The notes beneath the pieces are model-generated. The model saw nothing but the letters and a program-made list of their open reading frames with translations. It was not told the origin of the DNA and did no database searches. Source: Lichtheimia corymbifera B2541 (taxonomy: Eukaryota > Mucoromycota > Mucoromycetes > Mucorales > Lichtheimiaceae). Taken from it: DNA of 64,000 nt. Within the stretch, counting starts at the first letter, position 1, and each line of letters begins with the position of its first letter. Position numbers and translations under genes: made by a program. Positions 25,175-36,121 of the stretch are shown piece after piece. The stretch spans positions 310,001 through 374,000 of the forward strand of contig JNEU01001144.1 in NCBI GenBank assembly GCA_000697475.1. The letters run 5' to 3'.

Positions 25175-25533
25175 TCAATGTGTATAACAAAGAACACCTA
25201 CTTCATCGGCAAGAGTAGATTCATTGATTACTGATATACCATGCTTACGACAATCACGACAATGACGGTATCGATGGAAACGACGCTCACAACAATGACG
25301 ATAACGGTGACGAGATTCAAAGGAATTCTGCACGATCCCATTCTTTTCTACTGTGTGTGTCCTGGATCTTGGGTGATGAGGATATTGACGACTGGGTAAC
25401 GAGTACGGATGGTGACGGATGACAAAGACGATGATGGCGGCAAGATAGCAAGATAGCGGACTTTGCTAGCTTGTGGATTTACATAATGTAGCTTCGAAGA
25501 TGGGATAATAAAGGCGATTCGATTATCGGTCAT
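25175..25533 (-). CDS. Small hypothetical protein with a His/Arg/Cys-rich C-terminus; probable 2-nt frame break
   Basis: The reading starts at the ATG at 25531-25533 (MTDNRIAFIIPSSKLHYV). It runs about 58 codons, then meets a stop just after a (CA) run at 25351-25360. Two bases fewer in that dinucleotide run would continue through PGHT-VEKNG into a distinctive basic segment with repeated HRYRHC and HCRDCRKHG motifs, ending at TGA 25175-25177. The whole would be about 118 residues. The pattern could bind metal or nucleic acid, but I recognise no family. Evidence for a gene is compositional only: a good ATG, an uninterrupted second frame and an abrupt His/Cys pattern. It could also be two unrelated frames. 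Confidence 0.4.
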
Positions 25534-25970
25534 GCAAGAAGTATATGGCTTTTGTGATACAATAAGGAGGAGTGGATGACCTTGAAAGGAAAAGAAGTGG
25601 TTCCTCCCTGGAGTTTCAGAACGAATGACCCCTCATTATATTCATTGATTACTGGGTTTACATCTACAAAATGCTTTAATTATTGTGTGATGTATTCCAT
25701 GGTGATGCTTTCAATAATTATATGCATAATAGGAAACAGATTGTATATGAAAATGGATATAATATAAGGTGTTCGCAAGATGAAGGTGCGTGCATGGTCA
25801 ATGATGGATGAAAGCAGATGACATGGGATAGCGAAAAGCGGTCAATGAGGATTGATGAGGGATATGTTTATTTGGTTGGTTGGCTGGATTACGTTACCAA
25901 GGTGTGCGCGTAGTAATTGCTATGACTGGGTGTGCTCTAAAAAGGGAACCTCCTGCTTTCAGGTCAATAC
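25534..25970. promoter_or_regulatory. Divergent intergenic region
   Basis: About 440 AT-rich bases separating the small hypothetical from the divergent holo-ACP synthase gene. A short ATATAATATAAG stretch lies at about 25757-25768. No open frame with recognisable coding character is present. Confidence 0.35.
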
Positions 25971-26459
25971 ATGACGATACTTGGTATTGGAGTTGATATT
26001 GTGCACCTCCCACGAATAGCGGCACTGATTGCAAGACGAGGCCGGGAACCATTAGCAAGACGCATTCTTAGTCCTGACGAGTATACCGAATTCCTTCAGC
26101 GATGTCCCAGTGATCGCAATATCGAGCAGCAAGTAATGTACCTTGGATCGAGGTAAACGTTTGCACACGTTTGTCCAACGCATAGTGGTTAAGCTTTTAA
26201 GACGGTAGATGGTGCATCAAAGAAGCGACATACAAGGCGTTATTTCCAGTGCATAAACTTGAATGGAAGCAAGTGACAGTTGCCAAAGATCAGGGTATGT
26301 CTATGTGGCGCATGGGAAAGTAAAATAGCTCACGTCTTTTCGATAGGAAAACCAATGCTCCGTATCCTAAATAGTGAGGCGTATCGCATTCGAAAAGCAC
26401 ATGTATCACTCTCCCATGACACGGACTACGCGGTTGCCCAAGTTATTCTCGAATCATGA
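25971..26459 (+). CDS. Holo-[acyl-carrier-protein] synthase, AcpS-type phosphopantetheinyl transferase
   Basis: Three exons (25971-26152, 26209-26294, 26347-26459) give 126 residues, the usual AcpS size. The metal/CoA site motif GIGVDIVHLPRI is at the N-terminus, the second signature WCIKEATYKALFP is rebuilt across the first intron, and VSLSHDTDYAVAQVI closes the fold. It transfers 4'-phosphopantetheine from CoA to a serine of an acyl carrier protein. In fungi a short AcpS-type enzyme is usually the mitochondrial Ppt2 that activates the mitochondrial ACP for octanoate/lipoate synthesis. No clear presequence is visible here. An alternative role on a type I synthase is less likely, since those carry their own fused domain. 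Confidence 0.9.
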
Positions 26460-27615
26460 TAAGACATTTTATACCAGTGGTGGTCTATTAGATAAGAACA
26501 TTTAAATAAACATTCATCCATCACCAATCTTCCTTTTGCCCCTGACAGCCTACAACTGAGAAGGAGATTCACGAGGATCGGTAAAAGTGCCATGTAATAC
26601 TTTGCCAGCAGGAGGGGATCATGATCAGTTGTAGCCTTTGTTGCACTGGTTACCTAGCAGCTGCGAATGTGGCATGGCAATCACATAATATTTTCAGACA
26701 TGAAAAAGCACATAACGCATTGGCAGGCATGCAAAATGATATCACGTGAGAAACGATACCGGCTGTGAGGATAATAAGGAAGTGAGCGGAGCTCAAGCGG
26801 AGCTCATTAAGTACACCATGCTCCCATCCATAATGTCAATGGACTATGTCTGAATATGCGTGGTGGGACGTGAGCTCTTCTCTAGCGTTTCTATAGTGAT
26901 CATAATCAGTCAATGAATATGAATCTTTATTTGTTTGTGATATAAAAGTGGCTTGGCTATAGACTAAATGCATGAATGTGAATGGGACACTAAAAAATGC
27001 TGGCTTTCCTTGCACAATATGGGGAATTGACAAGTGCTCAGCCTCACAATCTCGGTACCATCATTGTACTGTAATATGATTCACATGATAAACAAGGTGA
27101 ATGATATAGAGGGGATGATGTAGTAGATTTGCATAAAATGGGCTGTGTCTTATTACGGCTCGTGTTCCGACGAGAATTACCATGATGGGAAAGTAAAAAG
27201 TGCCTCGTTTGTGGTGCACGGCAGAGGAGGCTGCTGTTTGGGTGACATGCCAACTTTGCACGAGCGCGCCCGATCAAGCGGGGTTGTTCAATGAATGATT
27301 TAGCCACCTTGGTTCATTCAAGCACCTGCTTTCTTTACGTGTTTGTTCTTTTTGTTCCTTTTCTTTTGCTGTGGTGTTCTTACACACAGTTATCCCCATA
27401 TTCCAATATAATTATATTGTGTTTATTCGAGTGTAGATTATTGTACCTGAAAAAAAGGCATCTCCTAAAGTCGAATTTCAACCTCGCACACCCGCTCACA
27501 TATAGACTCTGCACCGCTTTCTTTTTGCTTTGGTTTTCTTTATCTATTTCCCCTTCCCTTCCCGCAACTATCTCGCAACCTTTTCTCGGCAGCCGTCAGC
27601 CTGTCTTTATAAAAC
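26460..27615. other. Intergenic region and 5' leader of the LIM-RhoGAP gene
   Basis: About 1.15 kb without a supported gene. The last 150 bases are pyrimidine-rich (TTTTTGCTTTGGTTTTCTTT and CCCCTTCCCTTCCCGC), fitting a long transcribed leader for the LIM-RhoGAP gene. A short direct duplication GAGCGGAGCTCAAGCGGAGCTC lies at about 26783-26804. The frames on both strands are short and lack domain similarity. Confidence 0.4.
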
Positions 27616-30600
27616 ATGACGAGTACCAACACCAGCGACTTGTCATCTGCTCCTTCATCAGCAACATCAGCCGCCCTGACAGCTCCTACAATCCCACTCT
27701 GTTCACGATGTCATCAACCCCTCGGCAATCGCCTTGTGCGTGCTCTTGATGGCACCTTTCATCCCGAATGTTTCACGTGCATGGTAAGCCTGACAGCGTC
27801 ATGGATGGGATCGTCTTGTGGGATGCCTAAACGATCATCTGTTTTCAGGACTGTAATGCGCCGGTCGCAGCCAAGTTCTTTCCTTTCAAGCTGGAGAATG
27901 GGCAGACACTTCCTTTGTGTGAACGCGATTACTTTAAACGACTAGGGCTGGTGTGCGACCACTGTCAGGAGGCACTGCGAGGACCTTATATCATTGCACT
28001 CGACAAGAAATATCACACCGACCACTTTACATGCAGCGCATGTTCGACGGTGTTTGGACCTGAAGACTCGTACTACGAACATGACGGCCAAGTCTTTTGC
28101 CATTTCCATTACTCGACACAGTTTGCAGTCAGTTGTGCTGGTTGTCAAATGGCCATCCTCAAACAATATGTGGAGATCGACCGCAAAGACATTATTGAAC
28201 ATTGGCATCCGGAATGCTACATGATACACAAGGTAATACAAAATGATTACATGATATTACGCCCCTCTTTTTTTATTCTCTATTGTCATACCCCCAAAAC
28301 TCCTCTCGCCCCCCTCGTCCTCCTCTCATCAACATCAATGATATGTGCGATCTGACATATATACTCTTGGGATACGTAGTATTGGAACGTCAGGGTTGCA
28401 AGTCCCTCTCTAAGAGACAAAGATATGGTAGTACCCCGTCAAGGTAACACATCAAAAAGTTGGCATCTACCTCCGCTCGTTTAGTATTGACATGTTACCT
28501 ACCCATAGAAACCATGCCTAAGAATCCTGCTGAATTGGTTGAACGTCAACGCGACATGGAGGAAAAAGTGTACCGTATTTGGACAGTGTTATCGGCATTT
28601 GAAGGTATGGTTATGGTTTCGGGCATCCAAACAAGGGAGGAGGTGTGGTAGGTGGGATGATGGTGATGATGAATGATCTAACATTGGTGTTGAAATAAAG
28701 AATCATCCGCGGTCTGCATATCGGAGATGTTACTACACGTGTCAAATGGTTCGTACGTGGAAGGCATTTGCCTATCGGAGCGTTTCCTCGTACACGTTGA
28801 AGCCTTGTTTTGTGGCATCGATGAACTCGACAAGATTCACCATGAATATGAACAAGGAGGTAAGCATACAAGCAAATCCAAATTCTTTTGTTATATTAAT
28901 CATGGCACAATAATAGAATTCAAGTACACTCGCGAAGCCAAAATGCTGTGCAAAAAGATCATCAACTTTTTCTCGTTACTTTCTCGTACCCAAGAGATGC
29001 GTAAACTTGGTATTACCCAAGAGCTCTTGTCCCTTGTGACCGGTTTGGCTCATTATCTCAAGATTCTTATTCGTATCGGTTTGACTACCGCGTTACGCTT
29101 GGTGAGTTGACAAAATCTCATGTATTGCAAAGGTGCTAATTCATCTTTTTAGGAGCTAGTATTGGGTCGACCTGTGGCAGTGTCTCGTTTACTTGCAAAG
29201 CTGATGGAGGTTGCTGGAAAAGAACGACATAGCCGAGATAGCCAGCGTTTAATCAGAGCCAAGCAATCATCTGATCTATGCCAGGTGTGCAAGGTGACAG
29301 TGGAAGATCAATGCATCAAATATGGCGAATTCAGATGGCACGTGGGATGCTTTACATGTCGCCAATGCAAGACACCTTTAGCATACGACCTCCGATCTGC
29401 CACATTCAATGCTCCATCTCAGTCTATCTATTGTCTCCAATGTGCTGGTATCCAACCCACCGATGTACCAACACCATTCGAACACGTCACCAAATTGATT
29501 CAATTTGCTTATTTATTGCGTGTGGCATTAAGCCGTCTGTGTAACTTTTTGCAAATCACAGGCAAGTGTTATACATGATAGTATGTGGATAAGACTGCTG
29601 ACGACATTGATTTATAGACACTCAATTGTCGTCGGTGGATTTCAATATCAAAACCAAGCCATATGTCAAGGATACCAATATCCCAACCAAGGAAGTCTCG
29701 TCGTCATCGGCTACCTTACAGCAGCACAAATATGAGGCATTGATGGAAGAGAAGGCAAACGCTCCAGCATTCCCCACACATATTACTGATGTCAAGAGCG
29801 TACCTGCTACCAATCTTAATCGTAAGGTGTCGCGATCCTTCAAAACGGCTAGTAGACGATCTACTATCTTGGGCAACACAACACAAAAGCTTGCCAACAC
29901 CACGATTCCAGAAAATGAAGAAGATACAGCATCAACCACTAGCAGTCGACCTGTACCTAAACGCCAACACAGCTTGCAACCCCAAGTGGATCAGCACAAG
30001 AATTTACCTCCTTTGCCACAAGATGAAGAGGAAGAACAACAACAACAACAAAGATATGGGACGGGGATGCGATTAGACAATCTGCCAGCCGTTGCCAAGT
30101 CTGTTACTGAGCGACCGAATCCACCACCAAGTATGATGGGAATGCATATCAATGTCAGTGCGACGACAGGCAAGCCACGTGTGTATTTGTCGGAGTTATC
30201 GGCATTGCAGGACATGATCATTCGTCACGTGGCTGTGGTGCACATTGAACCTTACTTGCGCGACCAATTCTCTCTCAGTGATCTGCTGAATTTGATCGAC
30301 ACAAAAAAGGTCTCCATTTGGGGAAAGCTGTTTACTTCTATTATGCATGGTGGCAACAAAAAGGTCAACAAGATCAAGGAAGGCACTTTTGGTGTTCCTC
30401 TCGATATTCTCACTGAACGCACTGGTGTTGAATCTAATTTGGGTGCATCACCTTCTCCCGTACGACTTGCAGCATTCATTGATGATGCCGTAACTGCATT
30501 ACGTCAAATGGGTAAGTTTACATCGGTGTATATATACATGTATGTGTGTATTAACGTGATATATACATGTAGACATGTCTGTGGAAGGCATCTTTCGAAA

Positions 30601-31441
30601 GAATGGAAACATCCGACGACTCAAGGATGTTAGTGAACAACTGGATAAGAATCCCCAGGATGTGGACTTGTTTGCCGAGAATGCCATCCAGATTGCCGCT
30701 CTGCTCAAGAAATTCCTGCGTGAACTTCCAGATCCTCTGATGACGTTTCGAATGCACGGATTGTTTACACATGCACTGAAATTGGATAACCCGACAGCAT
30801 GCAAACGTGTGTTGCAACTTGGCTATTGCATGCTCCCACGTGTCAATCGTGATGCACTTGAAGTATTGTTTTTGTTTTTCCGTTGGGTGGCATCATTCTC
30901 TCACGTGACAACCGATGTTGGAAGTCGCATGGATATACCCAATCTTGCTCGTGTCATTGCACCCAATATCTTGACCACCAACTCCAAAGATCCTCTCAAA
31001 GACGATTCCTTCACTGCCATTCGTGTGGTTGAAATGATGCTCGAGTCATTTGACGAGTTTTGTATGGTGCCTGAAGACCTGGAGCCATTCTTACAAGATC
31101 CCAAGCTCAAGGATGGTACGGATATATCGTCCAAGGACTTTTTGAAAAAGGTTGAACAAATGATGCGCACCACTGGTGTATCTTCCCCATCCACAGCATC
31201 CTCTATCAATGACGTGAAGCATCTTGAGATCCAACAACAACAATTACAACAACCACAACAGCAGCAACAATACAACCAACACCATTCACCTACATCTATT
31301 TACGCACAACAAGGCTATCTTCCTTATCCTAATCAACATCCATCGTCTGATTTCCGACCCACTCAATTCACCATGCGTCAATCTAGTCTTAATCATGCAA
31401 GTCAACCATCACTCAACAAGACCGCCGCAGCTGATCATTAA
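27616..31441 (+). CDS. LIM-domain Rho GTPase-activating protein (Lrg1/Rga family)
   Basis: Three LIM zinc-finger domains are visible. The first begins CSRCHQPLGNRLVRALDGTFHPECFTC, the second CDHCQEALRGPYIIALDKKYHTDHFTC with CAGC after it, and the third, much later, is CQVCKVTVEDQCIKYGEFRWHVGCFTC. A Ser/Gln-rich linker precedes a RhoGAP domain (FGVPLDILTERTGVE) with the catalytic arginine finger in VEGIFRKNGNIRRL and the supporting KKFLRELPDPL and ARVIAPNI blocks. A Gln-rich tail ends the protein at 31441. The LIM-LIM-LIM-RhoGAP order is that of S. cerevisiae Lrg1 and fission-yeast Rga1-type proteins, which inactivate Rho1 at growth sites and regulate beta-glucan synthesis and cell separation. 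Introns are short; the one at 29562-29617 has a GC donor. All junctions traced keep frame. Confidence 0.92.
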
Positions 31442-31612
31442 AAAAACGAACCCCCATCCACTACTACTACTATCACAACCATCCTTCCCCCTCCCCTCCA
31501 TTCACCCAACAACACAAGAAAAAATGAGAGATACTACAGTTTAGTTATCCATACACTTCTCGCACGCACACGCACACACACACACACACACAACACATTT
31601 GCTTTTTCTTTA

Positions 31613-33492
31613 TTATACGTTGGATAAAAAACGGTAGAAGCATTCGTCGCATACGCGACACCATTCACTCTTGTCTTGATCATCAAATAGTAATGACTTG
31701 TTTGCACTGTGCTTGTTGCAAACAACATGTCCACAACTAGTAGTGGTGATATTGTAATGAGCCATCTAGTACTCGTCTGATGATCATCATCATTTACCTT
31801 CGACAATGATGGCGACGTGTGAAAAGTGTAAATTGGGTTTGGCAAGAGGCCAGTTGGCATTGTTGTGCATCGTGATCAGGAATCCATTGGTCAGGTGAAC
31901 ATTTTGCAAACTTTGTGGTGCGTTCTTGCTGGGTGATTAAAAGCACGTAATGCAAAAGGGGGCTCGTCAAAGTGTCACGACGATGCTGTTGTCATGGGTG
32001 GATGAGGCTTCATCATTCATTATTGGACTTTTGTCCATGTACTTACCTCCTTGGGTAATAAAGAGTGGTCGTTGGCGATGCACGTGCCAGCAATGACGAT
32101 ATGGCCTGTCTTGGCATGCTCACTCACTATACTACCTGCAGCCATAGTACCGCCCAACCAAAGCGAAGGATACAATAAAGACCAAGGTGACGAGGAAAAT
32201 GAAGCTTGTGATGCTGGCTCTGTTTTACTGCTATGGATTTGCTTCAAAAGTGATTGACATGCTTGGACCTTTTGCTTATGGTCGGCGCTTTGAACACCAT
32301 CAAAAGAGGTCAAGCAAGATCGAAATGAGACAAGAGGCACATTGGTTGATCCAACTTGATCGACAAGCTGGATGCATTGTACAATGTTTTGTGCAAGCTG
32401 GCATGTGTTATCGGGACAAGAGGAACATGGCGACTCTTTTTTGACACAAGGTGATACGAGAATAGCAGCTGCATGATTGTCGTTGCCCGAAATGGCCTGC
32501 AAAATGGCAACACTAGCAGGCACATCACCTACTCGTTTTTCATCGGAATTGGATGATTCTGCTTCTTGTACATTGGTGCTAGAAATTGGTGGCGGTGTTG
32601 TCATTGATGATGGTGTGGTGGTGGCTGCTGCCGGTTGCTGTGACAGCAGCTGGGTGGCTGGTATCATTGCCGCCTCCTGAACTAAGGGCTGCTTTTCCGC
32701 CATGGTATAATCATTTTGTCGTGGATTATGATTGGCATTCATTGTCTTTTCGGCGCTATCAGTAATTTTCTCAGATGTTTGCTTTCGACGACTACTGGCA
32801 AGACAAGCTGCACAAGAAGCAGTATCGCCATTAGTGATGTCATGATGGCGAATAGCACTACTATTACGACGTTTTTTGATATTAGAAATCGAGTTGCTGC
32901 TTTCGGTGCTATTGGTGACTGATACTGATGAGCTTGGGACATCGAGCAAAAAGGAGGATTGATCTTCCAATGGTGGTAACCTAGGCGTGGAGGGAACTGC
33001 TGCTGTCGTATCATCTGTAGCTGCAACATTTTCCTTCACCTGCACTAAAGTGGACCATCGTTCATTCCCAAAAGGAGACCATGATGCCCGTTTTGGGTTA
33101 AAAAATGGATCTTTCTTCACACGGGGCAGTGGCAAATGAGAAGGCTGCTGTTCCTGCTCTTGTTGATGGCTACCTCGTCTCGTGTGTCGAAGCAGCTTGT
33201 TGAAACGTTGCTCAGTCGAGGAACTAATCTTGGCAATGGTGGCTTTGGTCATTGATTGACGTCTGGATGTCCTTCCATTGGTATTATCAGCTTGTGGAAG
33301 ATGAGAATCACTTGCATTATTGCTATGGTTGCCATGGTGATGAAGGTCGATGGATTTAAGCATGTTTGAGAGCTGAGATGGTACCCTACGCAACGAGTAG
33401 CGCCTTTCGGAACGCATACTTGGACTTGGTGTTCCAGTGACTGAATTAGTTTTATCAGTACTTTGTTTGCGTTTGTTTCGGATATGGAACAT
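31613..33492 (-). CDS. FYVE-domain protein with a long low-complexity N-terminus
   Basis: Three exons: 32047-33492, 31798-31928 and 31613-31736, giving 566 residues. The first exon encodes about 480 residues rich in Ser, Thr, Gln, Asn and Arg, with three Cys clusters and an SPCSSCPDNTC patch. The last two exons build a C-terminal FYVE zinc finger: W-IPDHDA, CQLASC, the PI3P-binding RRHHCR, SCGHVVCNKH and finally CRVCDEC. Seven of the eight zinc ligands are cysteine and the sixth is histidine (C-N-K-H). FYVE domains bind phosphatidylinositol 3-phosphate on endosomes, so an endosomal trafficking role is likely; the partner is unknown. ATG 33490-33492 is preferred over the in-frame ATG at 33570, whose intervening residues look like a T-rich leader. 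The FYVE is seen only after splicing to the AG at 31737-31738. Confidence 0.8.
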
Positions 33493-34634
33493 ATTGATGT
33501 GAGAAGAGGAGAAAAAAAGAGAATGAATAGAGTCAACAAAAGGAAAAAGATGTAATAAAAAGGGATGCACGATGGAATCTTTTTGCAGTCAACCATCCAC
33601 ACTATTACCACCAAGAAGAGGGGTTTGGGGGGTGAGAGAGCTGTTGATGGACGTTCCACAGCATCTGTAGCAAACGAGGGAACTCATCATGCGGATTGGA
33701 GCTGGGAAACTGTTCTGTGCATTAATGATGTGCTTCCTTTCCATGGGCTGCTTGTCTATTGTCACGCGCACCTCTCCCAGTGCAAACAACAACGTGTGCT
33801 TTTAAAACAACAGGTTTTCTTATTTCATTGTGCACCATCATTCTCTTTTGTTACAAGCATGGCTGATCACTTTCCCTGCTTGCACTATCACGCGAGAATA
33901 CTCATGCGCACGTACATTATGATCTCCTTCTTTATGTAAATACGCGTCGTCGGATGTGTATTGCTCATGTGCATGTAGTGGATGGTAGGACAGATTTTTT
34001 GTAAATTGTCGCTAAGCTGACCATATTATTATCTTGTTGTATGGGATGCAAGTGCTTCATTGAGCCATAATTCCATTCTACTTTAGCATGTATCTATCCC
34101 CTGGTTTTTGGTAATCCAATACCCACACGCACCGTTTGCTCAGGAGAAGGAGGTGGTGAGGGAGACACTCACCACCACAAATGCATCATTGTTAGCCACC
34201 ATTCAAGCAGGAGCAAGTTTATTCATTGTCGAAAATAGTAACATGAGCCTTGCCAAGCGAGCCCTGTTGCTCCGAGACCAGTAGATAATTGTTGTGTACA
34301 CAGCCTTTGTACTGATAAGGGTCTTAACAATAACTAGAGCTGCATGGAGCATTTGTTTGTGTTCCCTGCACTACACCCGAATTGGCTATCGTGTCCCATC
34401 CCATATCGGGTATTATGCAGCAACCATCACATCATGTGCTTCTCAATAGTGATTATAGTAGGGAATATGTTAACATGTAGTAGATATTAAAGAGATTATA
34501 GATAATGGATACAAACAAGGTGTGTGTGTGTGTGTGTACAATAAGGGGTATAGGATTTTAAAAATAGGATATCAAGAGGGTCAACAATAGCGATGCTAAT
34601 AAGATCACTATAATCGAAAACAAAGTTAATATTA
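33493..34634. other. Intergenic region, no supported gene
   Basis: About 1.1 kb upstream of the FYVE gene and downstream of the coiled-coil gene. It contains a GT dinucleotide microsatellite (about 34521-34538). The open frames here are short, and none has a domain, credible splice partner or coding-type composition. Confidence 0.45.
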
Positions 34635-35863
34635 TTATTGTTCTTGTCGTTGCTCATTCATGTTATTACCTATGGGGGGAAGCCAACGTTGAATACAAAA
34701 CCACAAGGCCTGGCGTTCTCGTGCAGCATCCACTTTGGTTTGCAGTTCGGCAAGATGCGCGGCATAGTTCATGTTTTTGCAATAACCTTCAATTCTTGCC
34801 ACAAGCCTTTTATGCTGAGCACGTGCTTCTCGAAGCATGGGAGAACGATGTTGGGTTTCTTGCAACATGTGGTGCATCCATTTCAATTTGTCAGACCGTG
34901 CATAGCTAATGGTTGCGTTGAGTTTCTCGACACGTTGATCCAAATCCTCGAGTTTAGCAATATGATCTTGAATGGCTTGGCGATTGGCGGCGATTCTGCT
35001 CTGTTCCTGGTTGCATAGATATTGATATTGGTGTATCCGATCCGTCAAATCTGTCATCAAGACATGGACACTCCTATATTATTATTCATCATAAATTGTG
35101 TCAGTAACCCCTTTACACAAAAACACCCTCGTGATCTTGCATGACACACTTACGTAGGCTTTTCAAAAAACGCTGGGGTACCAGCTATATTAGGTGAATG
35201 CAGTGGTGAAGTTTGATCCAGATTAGCCCAGTCAGCTGGCACGCAAAAGCTACGCATTTGATCGCTGATTTCTCTCAAGTCGGATACAGTGCTCGTAGGC
35301 GTACTCGCAATATCAGGTTCATCCTCTTTTTCTGTTTGAGAAGAAGAAAATAATAATCTTCGTCGTATTCGTCGTCGTTGTCTTCGTCTTCGTCGCCATA
35401 GACTACGTCGATTGGTCGATGATGAAGGAGGACACACGTCGTCAAGTGAAAGATATCCATCCACGAGGGCTTCGTCATCATCCCCTGAACTGCAGTTGCT
35501 GCCTGTTGTTATTATCGCATGTGCTGTGGGTGATCGTCGTTTCTTGAGTCGCGAAAAGAGTCGTTTTCTTCCAACATGTCGAGCCACCATCATATCATCC
35601 TCATCACTGCTCACGGCGCCATTTGTTGAAGACTTTAATAACCGGTGTCGTACGCTGTCAACAAACTTGGCCGCAATAGGACGTTTCTTGAGTGCGATAG
35701 GTTGAGCAAAGGGCGCAAAGTGAGGAGGAGAATGGCTGTTGGGTTGCTGATGGTAATAATAAGGACTCGCAACTCCCAAGGCATCAATGTTACGCTCATC
35801 GATGGACGAGGCCTGACCAATCTTGCCATGCTTGACAAAATGGCTCACTTCGTCGAATTCCAT
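34635..35863 (-). CDS. Hypothetical protein, basic N-terminal half and C-terminal coiled coil
   Basis: Two exons (35154-35863, 34635-35073) give 382 residues, starting MEFDEVSHFVKHGKIG. The first half is low-complexity with several basic runs (KKRRS, RRRRRQRRRIRRRLL) alternating with acidic DDDEALVDG-type stretches. The second half is a helical, charged region with heptad-like spacing (SRIAANRQAIQDHIAKLEDLD and following), predicted coiled coil of about 100 residues. A short WCxxR-like end follows. The polybasic run resembles a nuclear or nucleolar localisation signal. I do not recognise a family. ATG 35861-35863 is preferred over the upstream in-frame ATG at 36004 because the intervening residues look like a T/C-rich leader. 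Confidence 0.65.
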
Positions 35864-36121
35864 AAACGTCGTCGAACAAGGGGGTGAGAGTGTGTGTGTG
35901 TAAAAAGAAAGGAGTGGGGGAGTTTGGTGTTGTTGGTGTCGTTGCTGAGAGCGGATCAAGAAAGAAAGAAGAAAGGAAAAAAAAGGTGATCCAGGTACCA
36001 CCACAAAGTGAAATTATCCCCACGCTGATCTTTAAGCATTGTCGCCGACTTTTTGATGATCTACGCTTGACTATAAAAAGTCGTCTATGATCGAAACGGC
36101 GCTCAAATATAAAAAGTCGTT

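Noticed and set aside
31561..31594. CA dinucleotide microsatellite
   Set aside because: Ordinary microsatellite between the LIM-RhoGAP and FYVE genes; no further structure.
36060..36121. Two copies of a TATAAAAAGTCGT sequence
   Set aside because: Short duplicated stretch near the start of the 34.6-35.9-kb gene and the end of the NAGS gene. It could be promoter or terminator sequence, but a short direct repeat alone is not a finding.
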